A stretch of 41,057 nt of DNA from assembly GCA_030158185.1 (NCBI GenBank), contig JAOATP010000130.1:1-41057 (forward strand), given 5' to 3'. Source of the stretch: Propionicimonas sp. Its GTDB lineage: Bacteria; Actinomycetota; Actinomycetes; Propionibacteriales; Propionibacteriaceae. The position numbers and the translations under genes were made by a program. Numbering within the stretch: the stretch's first letter is position 1; the number at the start of each line of letters is the position of its first letter. A model generated the notes under the pieces. That model made no database searches and had not been told where the DNA came from. It saw only the letters and a program-made list of their open reading frames with translations. This document shows, piece after piece, positions 8,520 through 14,762 of this stretch.

Positions 8520-9007
8520 GTTGCACCTCCGCTTTTCGTGCCAACGACTTTACGTCCCACCGGAAATGCACATTGTGTGTTCGGTTGGGAGGGATGTTCG
8601 GAGGGACGTTGAGGGCAAGGGAGGGACGAGTCTCGGATGGGACGAGTCTCGGATGGGACGAGAGGAGCCGGGGCGGGGTGATGGCGAGGACGGAGGATGG
8701 GGCTGTGGATGCGGGCAGTCGGTGGGGAGGGGGTTAGCGGCGAGATGAGGTTCGACGTCCCTTCCAACGTCGCGCAGCGACGTCGACGCCATGATCGTGC
8801 CAGCTCCGGATTCGTGCCAACGACATTCTGAGGTCCCGATTGCACCGGGTGTACGGCAGATGGTTGTCGAAGTTGGGTCTGCCGAGTGACGTTCGACGGG
8901 TTGGTCTTCGAGCAGCGCGAGGCGAGATGGATTGTGCGGTGGGTCGGTAACAGGCTCGGAGGAGATGGGCCGCCGGTCAGGCCAAGCATCCTGGCGGCTC
9001 CGGCAGC
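8520..9007. other. Repeat-rich non-coding stretch inside the element
   Basis: About 490 bases without a convincing gene. It holds a 16-bp tandem repeat (8623-8662), a 14-bp direct repeat TTCGTGCCAACGAC (8535-8548 and 8811-8824) and a partial third copy of the CGTGCCA core at 8796. Short frames here lack ribosome sites and have improbable composition. The repeated ends could be the remains of an insertion sequence, but no transposase fragment was recognised. Confidence 0.5.
8623..8662 (+). repeat. 16-bp tandem repeat, 2.5 copies
   Basis: The unit GGGACGAGTCTCGGAT occurs exactly at 8623-8638 and 8639-8654, with the first eight bases repeated again at 8655-8662. It lies in the non-coding part of the element. 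Confidence 0.85.
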
Positions 9008-9400
9008 TCAGAGCGTCTGGGGTATGAGATGGATCTCGGCGTTGTGGCCGCTGGTGGCGAGCTTGGCGTCGCAAGTCCACAGCGGCGCTTGCAGGGCCTC
9101 AGCCAGGGCGAGGTAGCTGGCGTCGTAGCTGGTGAATTGGTGGCGCAGCTGCCAGATCCGCTCAGCCAGCGGTGCGGTCTCGTGGCGGGTGATGGTGAAC
9201 GCGAAGTGGTCGCGTCGCGCCTGCTCGGCATCGTCGTTGCTGAGCTTGCCGCCGCGGAGAAGTCCTCGGAGGACGGAAAGCACCTCGACGTCCAGCAGGT
9301 GGGGTGCGTCGAGGTCGCCCCCAAGGGTCTCCAGGAGCTCCTGGTCTGCGTTACGCCCGACAAGTGCCTCAACCATGGCCGAGGCGTCGATCACGATCAC
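9008..9400 (-). CDS. vapC: VapC-type PIN-domain toxin
   Basis: The 130-residue PIN-domain ribonuclease belongs to a type II toxin-antitoxin pair. The acidic active-site set is recognisable: D5 in MIVIDASAMVEAL, the acidic residues of HLLDVEVLSVLRG, D in SYDASYLALAEAL and D in WTCDAKLA. The start is GTG at 9400, overlapping the antitoxin stop as GTGA, so translation is coupled to the upstream antitoxin. VapC toxins cleave tRNA or rRNA (family knowledge). The target here is unknown, although the element sits in a tRNA gene. Length is normal for the family and no catalytic residue seems missing. In an integrative element it would act as a stability or defence module. Confidence 0.9.
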   Translation of the reverse strand: MIVIDASAMVEALVGRNADQELLETLGGDLDAPHLLDVEVLSVLRGLLRGGKLSNDDAEQARRDHFAFTITRHETAPLAERIWQLRHQFTSYDASYLALAEALQAPLWTCDAKLATSGHNAEIHLIPQTL

Positions 9401-9624
9401 CGACGGCCGGCCTCAACTGCGGCCACGATCTCCTCGGTGGTTGGACCCTTCGAGCGATCCCTTGCACGCAGCCTTGCCGCGATCTCCTCGTTGGTGGGCC
9501 GTTCCGCGATCCTGGCCAGTTCTGCTCCGACGTAGGCCGACAGCGACTTGCCCTGGGCTGCGGCCCGCTCCTTCAGCGTTTCCGCGACCGACTCAGGGAC
9601 CTCACGAATGTAGAGCGTTGTCAT
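9397..9624 (-). CDS. vapB: VapB-type antitoxin
   Basis: A 75-residue protein directly upstream of and overlapping vapC. The N-terminal half (MTTLYIREVPESVAETL, then AAQGKSLSAYV) has the pattern of a ribbon-helix-helix DNA-binding domain of the FitA/VapB kind: a short beta strand followed by two helices. The C-terminal half is a charged helical tail ending in EEIVAAVEAGRR, the region that wraps the toxin in this family. It should neutralise VapC and repress the operon. The ATG at 9624 has only a weak ribosome site. An inverted repeat lies 16-47 bases upstream and may be its operator. Confidence 0.85.
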   Translation of the reverse strand: MTTLYIREVPESVAETLKERAAAQGKSLSAYVGAELARIAERPTNEEIAARLRARDRSKGPTTEEIVAAVEAGRR

Positions 9625-9639
9625 GAGGCCATGCTAGCA

Positions 9640-9671
9640 CTCTGCAAGCAGGTGGCTTAGTTAGTGCAGAG
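9640..9671. promoter_or_regulatory. Candidate VapB operator
   Basis: Inverted repeat CTCTGCA (9640-9646) and TGCAGAG (9665-9671) with an 18-base spacer, just upstream of vapB. A second palindrome, GCTAGC, lies at about 9633. Antitoxins of this type bind such palindromes to autoregulate. The assignment rests on position only. Confidence 0.35.
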
Positions 9672-9685
9672 CGCCGATGACGCCC

Positions 9686-9973
9686 TCAACGCTCTTTCGG
9701 CGCCCCGAGTTCCCACCAATCCACGAATTCGCGGTCGCCGTCGCGGATGAGTCGAGCGACGAATTCTGGATCGCTCATGTTGCAGAACTTCCACAGTTCC
9801 TTCGCCGCCCGCGCGTACTGGAACAGGACCTGGTCAACATCGAAGGCATCCATCTGACCGCTCCTGAAGCCGTCCACCGCTGAGCCGACGTGTGCAACCA
9901 GCCCGGCAAGCTCAGCCTCGTGGAAAGCCGCCACAGCCTCGCGGGCAGCTTGGCGGTCAGACTTCGACGTCAC
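9686..9973 (-). CDS. Uncharacterised 95-residue conserved-type protein
   Basis: The predicted product starts VTSKSDRQAAREAVAAFHEAELA and ends DWWELGAPKER. It is charged, mostly helical, with FQYARAAKELWKFCN in the middle and a WWE-x-G-x3-K tail. I believe similar short proteins occur in other actinobacterial accessory regions, but I know of no function. I prefer the GTG at 9973 over an ATG at 10078, because the upstream extension is basic, low-quality sequence overlapping the next gene. No good ribosome site precedes the GTG, so it may be leaderless. It lies just upstream of vapBC on the same strand and could be transcribed with it. Confidence 0.65.
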   Translation of the reverse strand: MTSKSDRQAAREAVAAFHEAELAGLVAHVGSAVDGFRSGQMDAFDVDQVLFQYARAAKELWKFCNMSDPEFVARLIRDGDREFVDWWELGAPKER

Positions 9974-10049
9974 AAATAGGAGGCTAGTCGGCCGCCATCT
10001 GCCGCGCGACCCGCGGCAGAAGTGCGCGCCTTTTCTGGATGGCAACCAT

Positions 10050-10577
10050 TCAGGCGCGTGATTCGGGCTTCGACCCACGACGTTTCACCAAGACGGCGCC
10101 AGCAATAAGCAAGCCGGCCGAGACGATCGTGATCGTTTCGCTGACGATTATGTCCACGGTGGCCAGGCGGACCATTTCCGGGGTGGTGTCTGTGAAGCTG
10201 CGGATCCCCCACGGGTCGAGCCAGTCGTCCACCAGCCTCCAAGACCAGTTCGCGACCAAACCGGCTCCAATCATCACCAACGCGCGCCGACCCGGCCGTT
10301 CCTCCTTGGGCCAGCACACCATCAGCAGGACGGCGAGGGCGACGCTGGTCGTGACAAGCGACCACCACAACACCCAGCCTGACAGGGACGCAACTTCGGT
10401 GAACCCCTGCACGTTGCTGGGGGCGAAGATGTCGTACAAGGGTGTGAGGGCATAGTTCCAACCGACAAGGAAAACGAGCAGCCCGCCAACGATCCATGCG
10501 AGCACCGCCAGCCACGGACGCAGCTGCACCCACCACCGGTCCCGACTCACCAGCTCAACAGGTGCTCTGTCATCCAT
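10050..10577 (-). CDS. Small polytopic membrane protein, unknown function
   Basis: A 175-residue protein with four predicted transmembrane helices: around WLAVLAWIVGGLLVFLV, GWVLWWSLVTTSVALAVLL, ALVMIGAGLVANWSW and IVSETITIVSAGLLIAGAVLV. It ends in a basic cytoplasmic-type tail (VKRRGSKPESRA). The loop between helices 1 and 2 and the WRLVDDWLDPWG loop are the only distinctive soluble parts. The start at 10577 gives a product beginning MDDRAPVEL; a longer form from 10640 is possible because the ribosome site is poor. No family was recognised. It is separated from integrase by about 330 bases that hold no clear gene. Confidence 0.6.
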   Translation of the reverse strand: MDDRAPVELVSRDRWWVQLRPWLAVLAWIVGGLLVFLVGWNYALTPLYDIFAPSNVQGFTEVASLSGWVLWWSLVTTSVALAVLLMVCWPKEERPGRRALVMIGAGLVANWSWRLVDDWLDPWGIRSFTDTTPEMVRLATVDIIVSETITIVSAGLLIAGAVLVKRRGSKPESRA

Positions 10578-10903
10578 TCCCTCATGATGGCGCGCAAGGA
10601 CTGGGGCGGTGCGAAAGTGGGGAACTTCGTACGGACGCATGAAGCGTGCGTGAGCCGCAGGCGAGCGATTCGCGAAGTCGGCCTACCCCTCGTTCGAGCC
10701 GTCTCAGACATGTCGGTCTTGAGGCACTTCCTAAGCGCAGCTAACATCCCGCATTCGGCACGTGCAAACCCACGCACCGCGGCATTGAGGATGTTTTGGT
10801 CAGGCTGTCGTGCCGGCCTGCGAGCTGCGGTTGTCGTGAACAACCAGACGCTCACACCGGTGACGCGCGGCACCGGGTTCGATGGCAGCTTGCTCTCGCA
10901 GCC

Positions 10904-12025
10904 TTACGACGCACCGCCCGTCATACGGCGTCCCAGTCGCTCGGCCAGGAGCTTGTCGCGGCCGCTGGCGGCGTGCTGGTAGATCATGGCCGCGGCCGCG
11001 GTGGTGTGACCCAGCCGGGCCTGCAGCTCCGCGATGGTGGCGCCCTCCTGCGCGGCCATGACAGCGCCCGTGTGCCTAAGGTCGTGGAAGTGGAGGTCGG
11101 GCCTCCCAGCGGCCAGCCTTGCCTTGTTCCAGGGCTTGTAGAACGAGGACGGCTGGATCGGCCTGCCCGACGACGACGGGAACAACAGGCCGTCCTTGCC
11201 CCACTGCCCATGCTCCGCGATGTGGTCGCGGATGACCTGTTCCATGTTCGGGGGGTAGGCCACATTTCGGGAGCCGGCCGCGGTCTTGGGCGGTCCCGAC
11301 AGCGTCTGCCCCTTGAGCCACACGGCGCCGCGGCGCACCTTGAGCACGCCGGCCGCGAAGTCGATGTCCGAGCGACGAAGCTCGGCGATCTCCCCGTAGC
11401 GAAGCGCGCACCAGCTGCCGAGCAGGATGGCCAGTCGGAGTCTTGGTGGCATCGCCTCCACGATCGTGGCCAGCTCCTCGAGCGTGGCTGGCTCGATCGC
11501 ACGCGTTCTCTTGGTGGCGCCGGCGCCGCGGATCTGTGCCGGGTTGATGGCGATCTCCTCCTCGTCGACCGCTGTGCCAAGGATCGTGCGCAGCAGTGAG
11601 TAGGCCTTGGCGTTGGTCCTCGGGCGCGACGGGTCGAGCTCGGCCCACCATTGGCGCACGTCCGCCCGAGTGAGCTTGCTCAGCGACTTGGCACCCAGGC
11701 CGGGCACGATCACGTCGTCGGCCAGGTGCCGGTAGTCTCGCAGGGTGCTCGCCCTGAGCTTGCGCGTCCGAAGCCACTGCTCCGCGTAGGTCTGAATGGT
11801 CAGCGTGTCCTGGCGCCGCTTGGCCGCAGCGCGCACGGCCGGCGGCGTCCACTCCTCGCGCTCGATCAGCTGTCGCTCGTTCTCGAGCCACTTCTCCGCG
11901 TAGCCCTTGCCTTCGAAGGTGACCGGCGCGACGTGCCGCTGGAGGTCCGGGCCGGCGTAGGACGCCTGCCACCGCCGGGACGGCAATTGCCGAAGTTTCC
12001 CGAAACTGCGGCGTTTGGTCGACAC
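10904..12025 (-). CDS. int: Tyrosine-type site-specific integrase
   Basis: A 373-residue phage/ICE-type recombinase. It has an N-terminal arm-binding region rich in basic residues, a SAM-like core-binding domain (about 75-160, TYAEQWLRTRKL through SKLTRADVRQWW), and a catalytic domain with the first Arg in CALRYGEIAELRRSD, HDLRHTG (His-x2-Arg), GHTT (His) and the nucleophile Tyr in MIYQHA. All catalytic residues are present, so it could be active. The start is taken as GTG at 12025, because AGGAG lies seven bases upstream; an ORF from 12046 would include that site. It is located about 130 bases from attR and reads into the element, and it should recombine the 20-bp tRNA-Ala cores. No excisionase was found. 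Confidence 0.93.
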   Translation of the reverse strand: MSTKRRSFGKLRQLPSRRWQASYAGPDLQRHVAPVTFEGKGYAEKWLENERQLIEREEWTPPAVRAAAKRRQDTLTIQTYAEQWLRTRKLRASTLRDYRHLADDVIVPGLGAKSLSKLTRADVRQWWAELDPSRPRTNAKAYSLLRTILGTAVDEEEIAINPAQIRGAGATKRTRAIEPATLEELATIVEAMPPRLRLAILLGSWCALRYGEIAELRRSDIDFAAGVLKVRRGAVWLKGQTLSGPPKTAAGSRNVAYPPNMEQVIRDHIAEHGQWGKDGLLFPSSSGRPIQPSSFYKPWNKARLAAGRPDLHFHDLRHTGAVMAAQEGATIAELQARLGHTTAAAAMIYQHAASGRDKLLAERLGRRMTGGAS

Positions 12026-12104
12026 GATCTGGCTCCTTTCGTGCACCCCGCGTGCCCCCCGCGTGCACTAACGGTGCCCATGTTAGCCCATAGGTGTCTA
12101 CATG

Positions 12105-12141
12105 AAACAGCGCCTGACAAGGTAAAACAGTGTCTGACTAG
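12105..12141 (+). promoter_or_regulatory. Candidate integrase arm-binding repeats near attR
   Basis: Two imperfect copies of AAACAGYGYCTGACWAG start exactly 20 bases apart (12105-12121 and 12125-12141). The 10-base core GTCTGACTAG of the second copy recurs next to attL at 7901-7910. Both core copies lie inside the element, 15 bases from the attachment core. Repeats in this position are typical of arm-type sites for tyrosine integrases. They also overlap the stretch where the integrase promoter is expected, so binding could repress int (inference). Confidence 0.5.
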
Positions 12142-12156
12142 CACCCCTCGATGGGA

Positions 12157-12176
12157 TCGAGTCCCCTATGCTCCAC
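12157..12176 (+). repeat. Right attachment core (attR)
   Basis: Exact 20-base copy of the tRNA-Ala 3' end, not preceded by any other tRNA sequence. The match ends at a T/C difference just after the core on the right and at a T/A difference on the left, which limits the crossover region to these bases. Confidence 0.85.
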
Positions 12177-12270
12177 CCCGCGATGAGTCGCGACATGGGT
12201 GACATCTGAGTCCCAAGACGCGCACGCAGCGACCGAATGAGCAGCAACCCGGGCACCCGGAAGGCTATCC

Positions 12271-12381
12271 GCACCCGCAGAGCCCGAATGAGCCCCGAAT
12301 TGCCCGGTATTCGGGCGCTGCGGGCGCATCGTCCGGTGGGGAGCAACCAGGGGGCCCGGATTCGGGCGCTGCGGGCGCATC
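12271..12381. repeat. Three-copy palindromic repeat outside the element
   Basis: A 22-bp sequence beginning ATTCGGGCGCTGCGGGCGC is repeated exactly at 12309-12330 and 12360-12381. A 19-bp inverted copy with two mismatches is at 12271-12289. The inverted and first direct copy can form a long hairpin. The block lies between attR and the next gene and resembles a small REP-type cluster. Confidence 0.8.
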
Positions 12382-12419
12382 CGCTCCACTCCTCGCGGGT
12401 GGGCCGGTAGCGTTTGGCT

Positions 12420-12830
12420 ATGCAGCTACCGGAGAACTACCCCGACGCCCTCACCGATGAGCTTGCGCCCTACGGCTTCGAGTTCGCTTCGGTTTCTGCA
12501 GACGACGAGGGTGGCGCGATGGTGCTCTTCGTCGCCGAACCGGAGTCGTTCGTCCGCTCCAACCCAGGCCTTGGCATCGAGGAGTCCTACGGGACGGGCT
12601 GGCCGCCGGCGCACCTGCGGCTGCAACTGTTGTTCGACCGCTTCGGCGACCCGTTCCACATCGACTTCGAGACCATCGACCTGATGTCCTGGGCGGCTGC
12701 CGCAGCACCCGAACTGCACGCCCGGCTGAGCAGCATGGCCGACCCGGAGGATCAGGCGATCGCCGTCGGCGAGGCGCTCGAAGCTGCCCTGCAACCCGAG
12801 CGTGCGGACCCCGACGAGTACCTGGAGTAG
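12420..12830 (+). CDS. Hypothetical acidic protein
   Basis: A 136-residue acidic cytosolic protein beginning MQLPENYPDALTDELAPYGF, without signal peptide, membrane segment or recognised motif. It contains a central PPAHLRLQLLFDRFGDPF segment and a helical Ala/Glu-rich C-terminus (AVGEALEAALQ). I chose the ATG at 12420 over an in-frame TTG two codons upstream; neither has a strong ribosome site. Codon use is typical of the chromosome and it lies outside the integrated element. It converges on the DLW-39-like gene with five bases between stops. I assign no function. Confidence 0.6.
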   Translation: MQLPENYPDALTDELAPYGFEFASVSADDEGGAMVLFVAEPESFVRSNPGLGIEESYGTGWPPAHLRLQLLFDRFGDPFHIDFETIDLMSWAAAAAPELHARLSSMADPEDQAIAVGEALEAALQPERADPDEYLE

Positions 12831-12835
12831 CGGGG

Positions 12836-12961
12836 TCAGTCGACCGGATCGGTGCCGGCAGCCCACGCGTCAGCGTTCGCCTGGTTCGCCGACTGCCAGT
12901 ACCACCATGCGACGCCGGCAGCCGTCACCAGCAGGACGACGGATTGCAGCAGCCTCTTCAC
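12836..12961 (-). CDS. DLW-39-like microprotein
   Basis: A 41-residue reading frame with a GTG start. It is a short hydrophobic helix (KRLLQSVVLLVTAAGVAWWYW) followed by an acidic/Ala tail ending DAWAAGTDPVD. The single-helix-plus-tail layout and the terminal D-x-W-x3-TDPV pattern resemble the actinobacterial DLW-39 family, usually found close to the gyrA/tRNA-Ile/tRNA-Ala region (family knowledge). The match is by eye and the motif reads DAW rather than DLW. If right, the tRNA-Ala element has been inserted between tRNA-Ala and its usual neighbour. It lies 19 bases downstream of the LCP-like gene on the same strand. The ribosome site is weak. Confidence 0.55.
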   Translation of the reverse strand: MKRLLQSVVLLVTAAGVAWWYWQSANQANADAWAAGTDPVD

Positions 12962-12980
12962 ACCGACGAGCCTAGCTGCG

Positions 12981-13892
12981 TCAGCGCGTGGGCTGTGGGG
13001 ACGGCACCTGCGCCTGCTTCATGATCGTGTCCGCCGGCGGGAACGAGTCGGTCGCCAGCGCGTCACGCAACCTCTGGAGGGCTGTCGGATCGGCCACGGC
13101 ACCCTCTGCCGTCCGCATCGTCGAAAGCGGCCAGGTGACGATCTCCTCCGACTGCACCCGCGACTCCATCATCGTGTCGCGGATCTCGTCCGCGGTGAGC
13201 CCTGCGTCGACGGTCACGCACGGGACGATCGCCGTCATCACCTTGTCGAAGCTCGCGGGGTCGGTGATGGCCGACCCCATCGATGCCCTCGCGAGCGCCG
13301 CCCGTAACAGGTCGGCCGTGCGCTCCGAGCGTGCCAGCGGGTCGCCGGCGAGGTAGTCGACGACCTGTGCCCCCGTCAGCCGTCCGCCGGGCACCTCGAG
13401 ACCACCCAACGAATCGACGACCGACCCGAACAGGTCGGCGTCGAGGTGCACCTGGTGGTCCATCCGGGAACCGGTCAGGGCTTCCAGCGCCCGCGCCGTG
13501 CGCAGCGGGTCGGCCCGGTAGCTCGTTGCGAGGCTGCCGGTGCCGTCGGGGGCCATCAGGTCGGGCGGCACAGCGATCAGGGTGAGGTTGCGCCGGGAGG
13601 CCGACAGGTGGGCGACCAGCACCGCGGCCAGCGTCCCGTCCTCCTTGGTGGTCATGAGCAGGTAATTCACGGCGTCGACGCCGTCGATGGCGACCTGCGT
13701 GGGGCGTCCCTCGTAGGACGGCAGCGGGTCGACCTTCTGCAGGACGGCTGCGGTGTCCCCGATCCGGTCGAGGTAGATGGTGAGCAGCGTCACGCCACCG
13801 ACGGTGACGGTGACGATGCCGACGAGCAGGACGATCGCCATCCGGTCGACGAGGCCACGTTTCCTGGCCGGCGGTTCCGTGATCGGCTGCAT
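12981..13892 (-). CDS. Divergent LytR-CpsA-Psr (LCP) family protein
   Basis: A 303-residue membrane-anchored protein with one N-terminal transmembrane helix (about 17-41, MAIVLLVGIVTVTVGGVTLLT) and an extracellular domain that follows the LCP order. There is a first beta segment (DAVNYLLMTTKEDG), then RRNLTLIAVPPDLMAP, DHQVHLDADLFGSVVDSLGGLEV and LTGAQVVDYLAGD. LCP enzymes attach glycopolymers to peptidoglycan. The positions normally holding arginines of the S-x-PRD and late R-x2-R motifs here read VPPD and ARSERT, so activity is doubtful. The N-terminal tail (MQPITEPPARKRG) is basic. Three imperfect GCTGGRAYGAA-like repeats lie just upstream of the start. It may be a pseudoenzyme partner or an LCP branch specific to this clade. 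Confidence 0.7.
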   Translation of the reverse strand: MQPITEPPARKRGLVDRMAIVLLVGIVTVTVGGVTLLTIYLDRIGDTAAVLQKVDPLPSYEGRPTQVAIDGVDAVNYLLMTTKEDGTLAAVLVAHLSASRRNLTLIAVPPDLMAPDGTGSLATSYRADPLRTARALEALTGSRMDHQVHLDADLFGSVVDSLGGLEVPGGRLTGAQVVDYLAGDPLARSERTADLLRAALARASMGSAITDPASFDKVMTAIVPCVTVDAGLTADEIRDTMMESRVQSEEIVTWPLSTMRTAEGAVADPTALQRLRDALATDSFPPADTIMKQAQVPSPQPTR

Positions 13893-13980
13893 CCCACCCC
13901 CTTCGTTCCCAGCTTCGTTCCAGCTTCATTCCCAGCGCCCAGCGTAGGAGCCCGGGCCAAGGCGCGCCGATGTTCCTCGG

Positions 13981-14042
13981 GCCGCTGGCGCGTCCCTCGA
14001 CTTCCGCCGGTCCAGACTTCCGCCGGTCCAGCCGCTGGCGCG
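13981..14042 (+). repeat. Nested direct repeats upstream of a hypothetical gene
   Basis: GACTTCCGCCGGTCCA is tandemly duplicated (13999-14014 and 14015-14030). The pair is flanked by direct copies of GCCGCTGGCGCG (13981-13992 and 14031-14042). The block ends about 30 bases before the start of the next gene. Confidence 0.8.
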
Positions 14043-14073
14043 GCTGGAACCGACGCGCGTCTACTCTGTGGTC

Positions 14074-14484
14074 ATGGCAGAAGAGAGTCAGCGGCAGACC
14101 GACGCGCGACGGCGGCACGAGCTGGCTGCCGGGGCGGCGCAGGCAGAGGCGCAGGCCGCCCAGCAACAGCTGGACGCGTTCGTGGCCCGGCTGCGTGAGC
14201 TCGGTATCGAACCGGAGCCCCTGCAGGCCACCCTGCTCAACGGGTCACGCGTGAAGACGGACACGACCGGCTGGTACCTCAACAAGGCCAGGACGCTCGC
14301 CGTAGCTGCGGACGGCAGCTACTACCAGCTGGTGACCGCAGGCACCGCTCTGGCGCGGTTCACCGGGGTGAAGCTGCAGCCGAGCCAGCCGACCCTTGTG
14401 ATCGGACGGGGTGGTCGCGACGGCGAGACCGGCGACCTCGCCGACTTCCTCGCCCGCGCCCTCGAGGACTACACCAACCGCTGA
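14074..14484 (+). CDS. Hypothetical protein with N-terminal coiled coil
   Basis: A 136-residue soluble protein. Residues 1-50 are Gln/Ala/Glu/Arg-rich and strongly helical (AAGAAQAEAQAAQQQLDAF), consistent with a coiled coil. The C-terminal half is more beta-like (TTGWYLNKARTLAVAADGSYY, GVKLQPSQPTLVIGRGGRDGE) and ends in a helix (LADFLARALEDY). The ATG at 14074 is preferred over a GTG two codons upstream; neither has a clear ribosome site. No family was recognised. It is divergent from the LCP-like gene and stands alone. Confidence 0.6.
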   Translation: MAEESQRQTDARRRHELAAGAAQAEAQAAQQQLDAFVARLRELGIEPEPLQATLLNGSRVKTDTTGWYLNKARTLAVAADGSYYQLVTAGTALARFTGVKLQPSQPTLVIGRGGRDGETGDLADFLARALEDYTNR

Positions 14485-14762
14485 GCCGGACCACATCCGA
14501 AGGCCTGAGGGCCCCGGAAACGGCACCAGGGGGCCGCTGGATATCCGAGCGTCCCCCTGGGCGAATCTGATGACGGAACGGCCGTCAACCCCCTGTGATG
14601 AGTACGCTCTCATCGTACGAGACGCACGGCCGGGTCAATCGGTTTTTCACGCTTCGATGCCGGATTGTTAGAAACCGTGCACCAAGGGGTATCCAGCGCC
14701 GACAACAGTGCACGCCCTTCGGGCAACACCTGCGGCAACACCCGGTGGCCAGTGTCGTCGGC

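Larger units (their letters stand above)
7866..12176. mobile_element. tRNA-Ala integrative element (about 4.3 kb)
   Basis: The element runs from the 3' end of tRNA-Ala to a second copy of that end near 12.17 kb. The two 20-bp copies of TCGAGTCCCCTATGCTCCAC (7866-7885 and 12157-12176) are identical and in direct orientation. An integrase gene sits beside the right copy and reads inward. Cargo is a zinc-finger protein, a VapBC pair, an uncharacterised 95-residue protein and a small membrane protein, all on the minus strand. No replication, conjugation, excisionase or structural phage gene is visible, so it is either a minimal or decayed integrative element. Repeat-rich non-coding DNA at 8.52-9.0 kb fits decay. 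Confidence 0.85.

Noticed and set aside
10584-10982. Plus-strand frame between the membrane protein and the integrase gene
   Set aside because: No ribosome site, unnatural composition and overlap with the integrase 3' end. I treat 10578-10903 as non-coding.
12144-12176. A second tRNA gene at attR
   Set aside because: Only the 3' 20 bases match tRNA-Ala; no acceptor 5' strand, D-arm or anticodon arm is present.
12409-12420. TTG start for the 12.42-kb gene
   Set aside because: The ATG two codons downstream is preferable and neither has a ribosome site.
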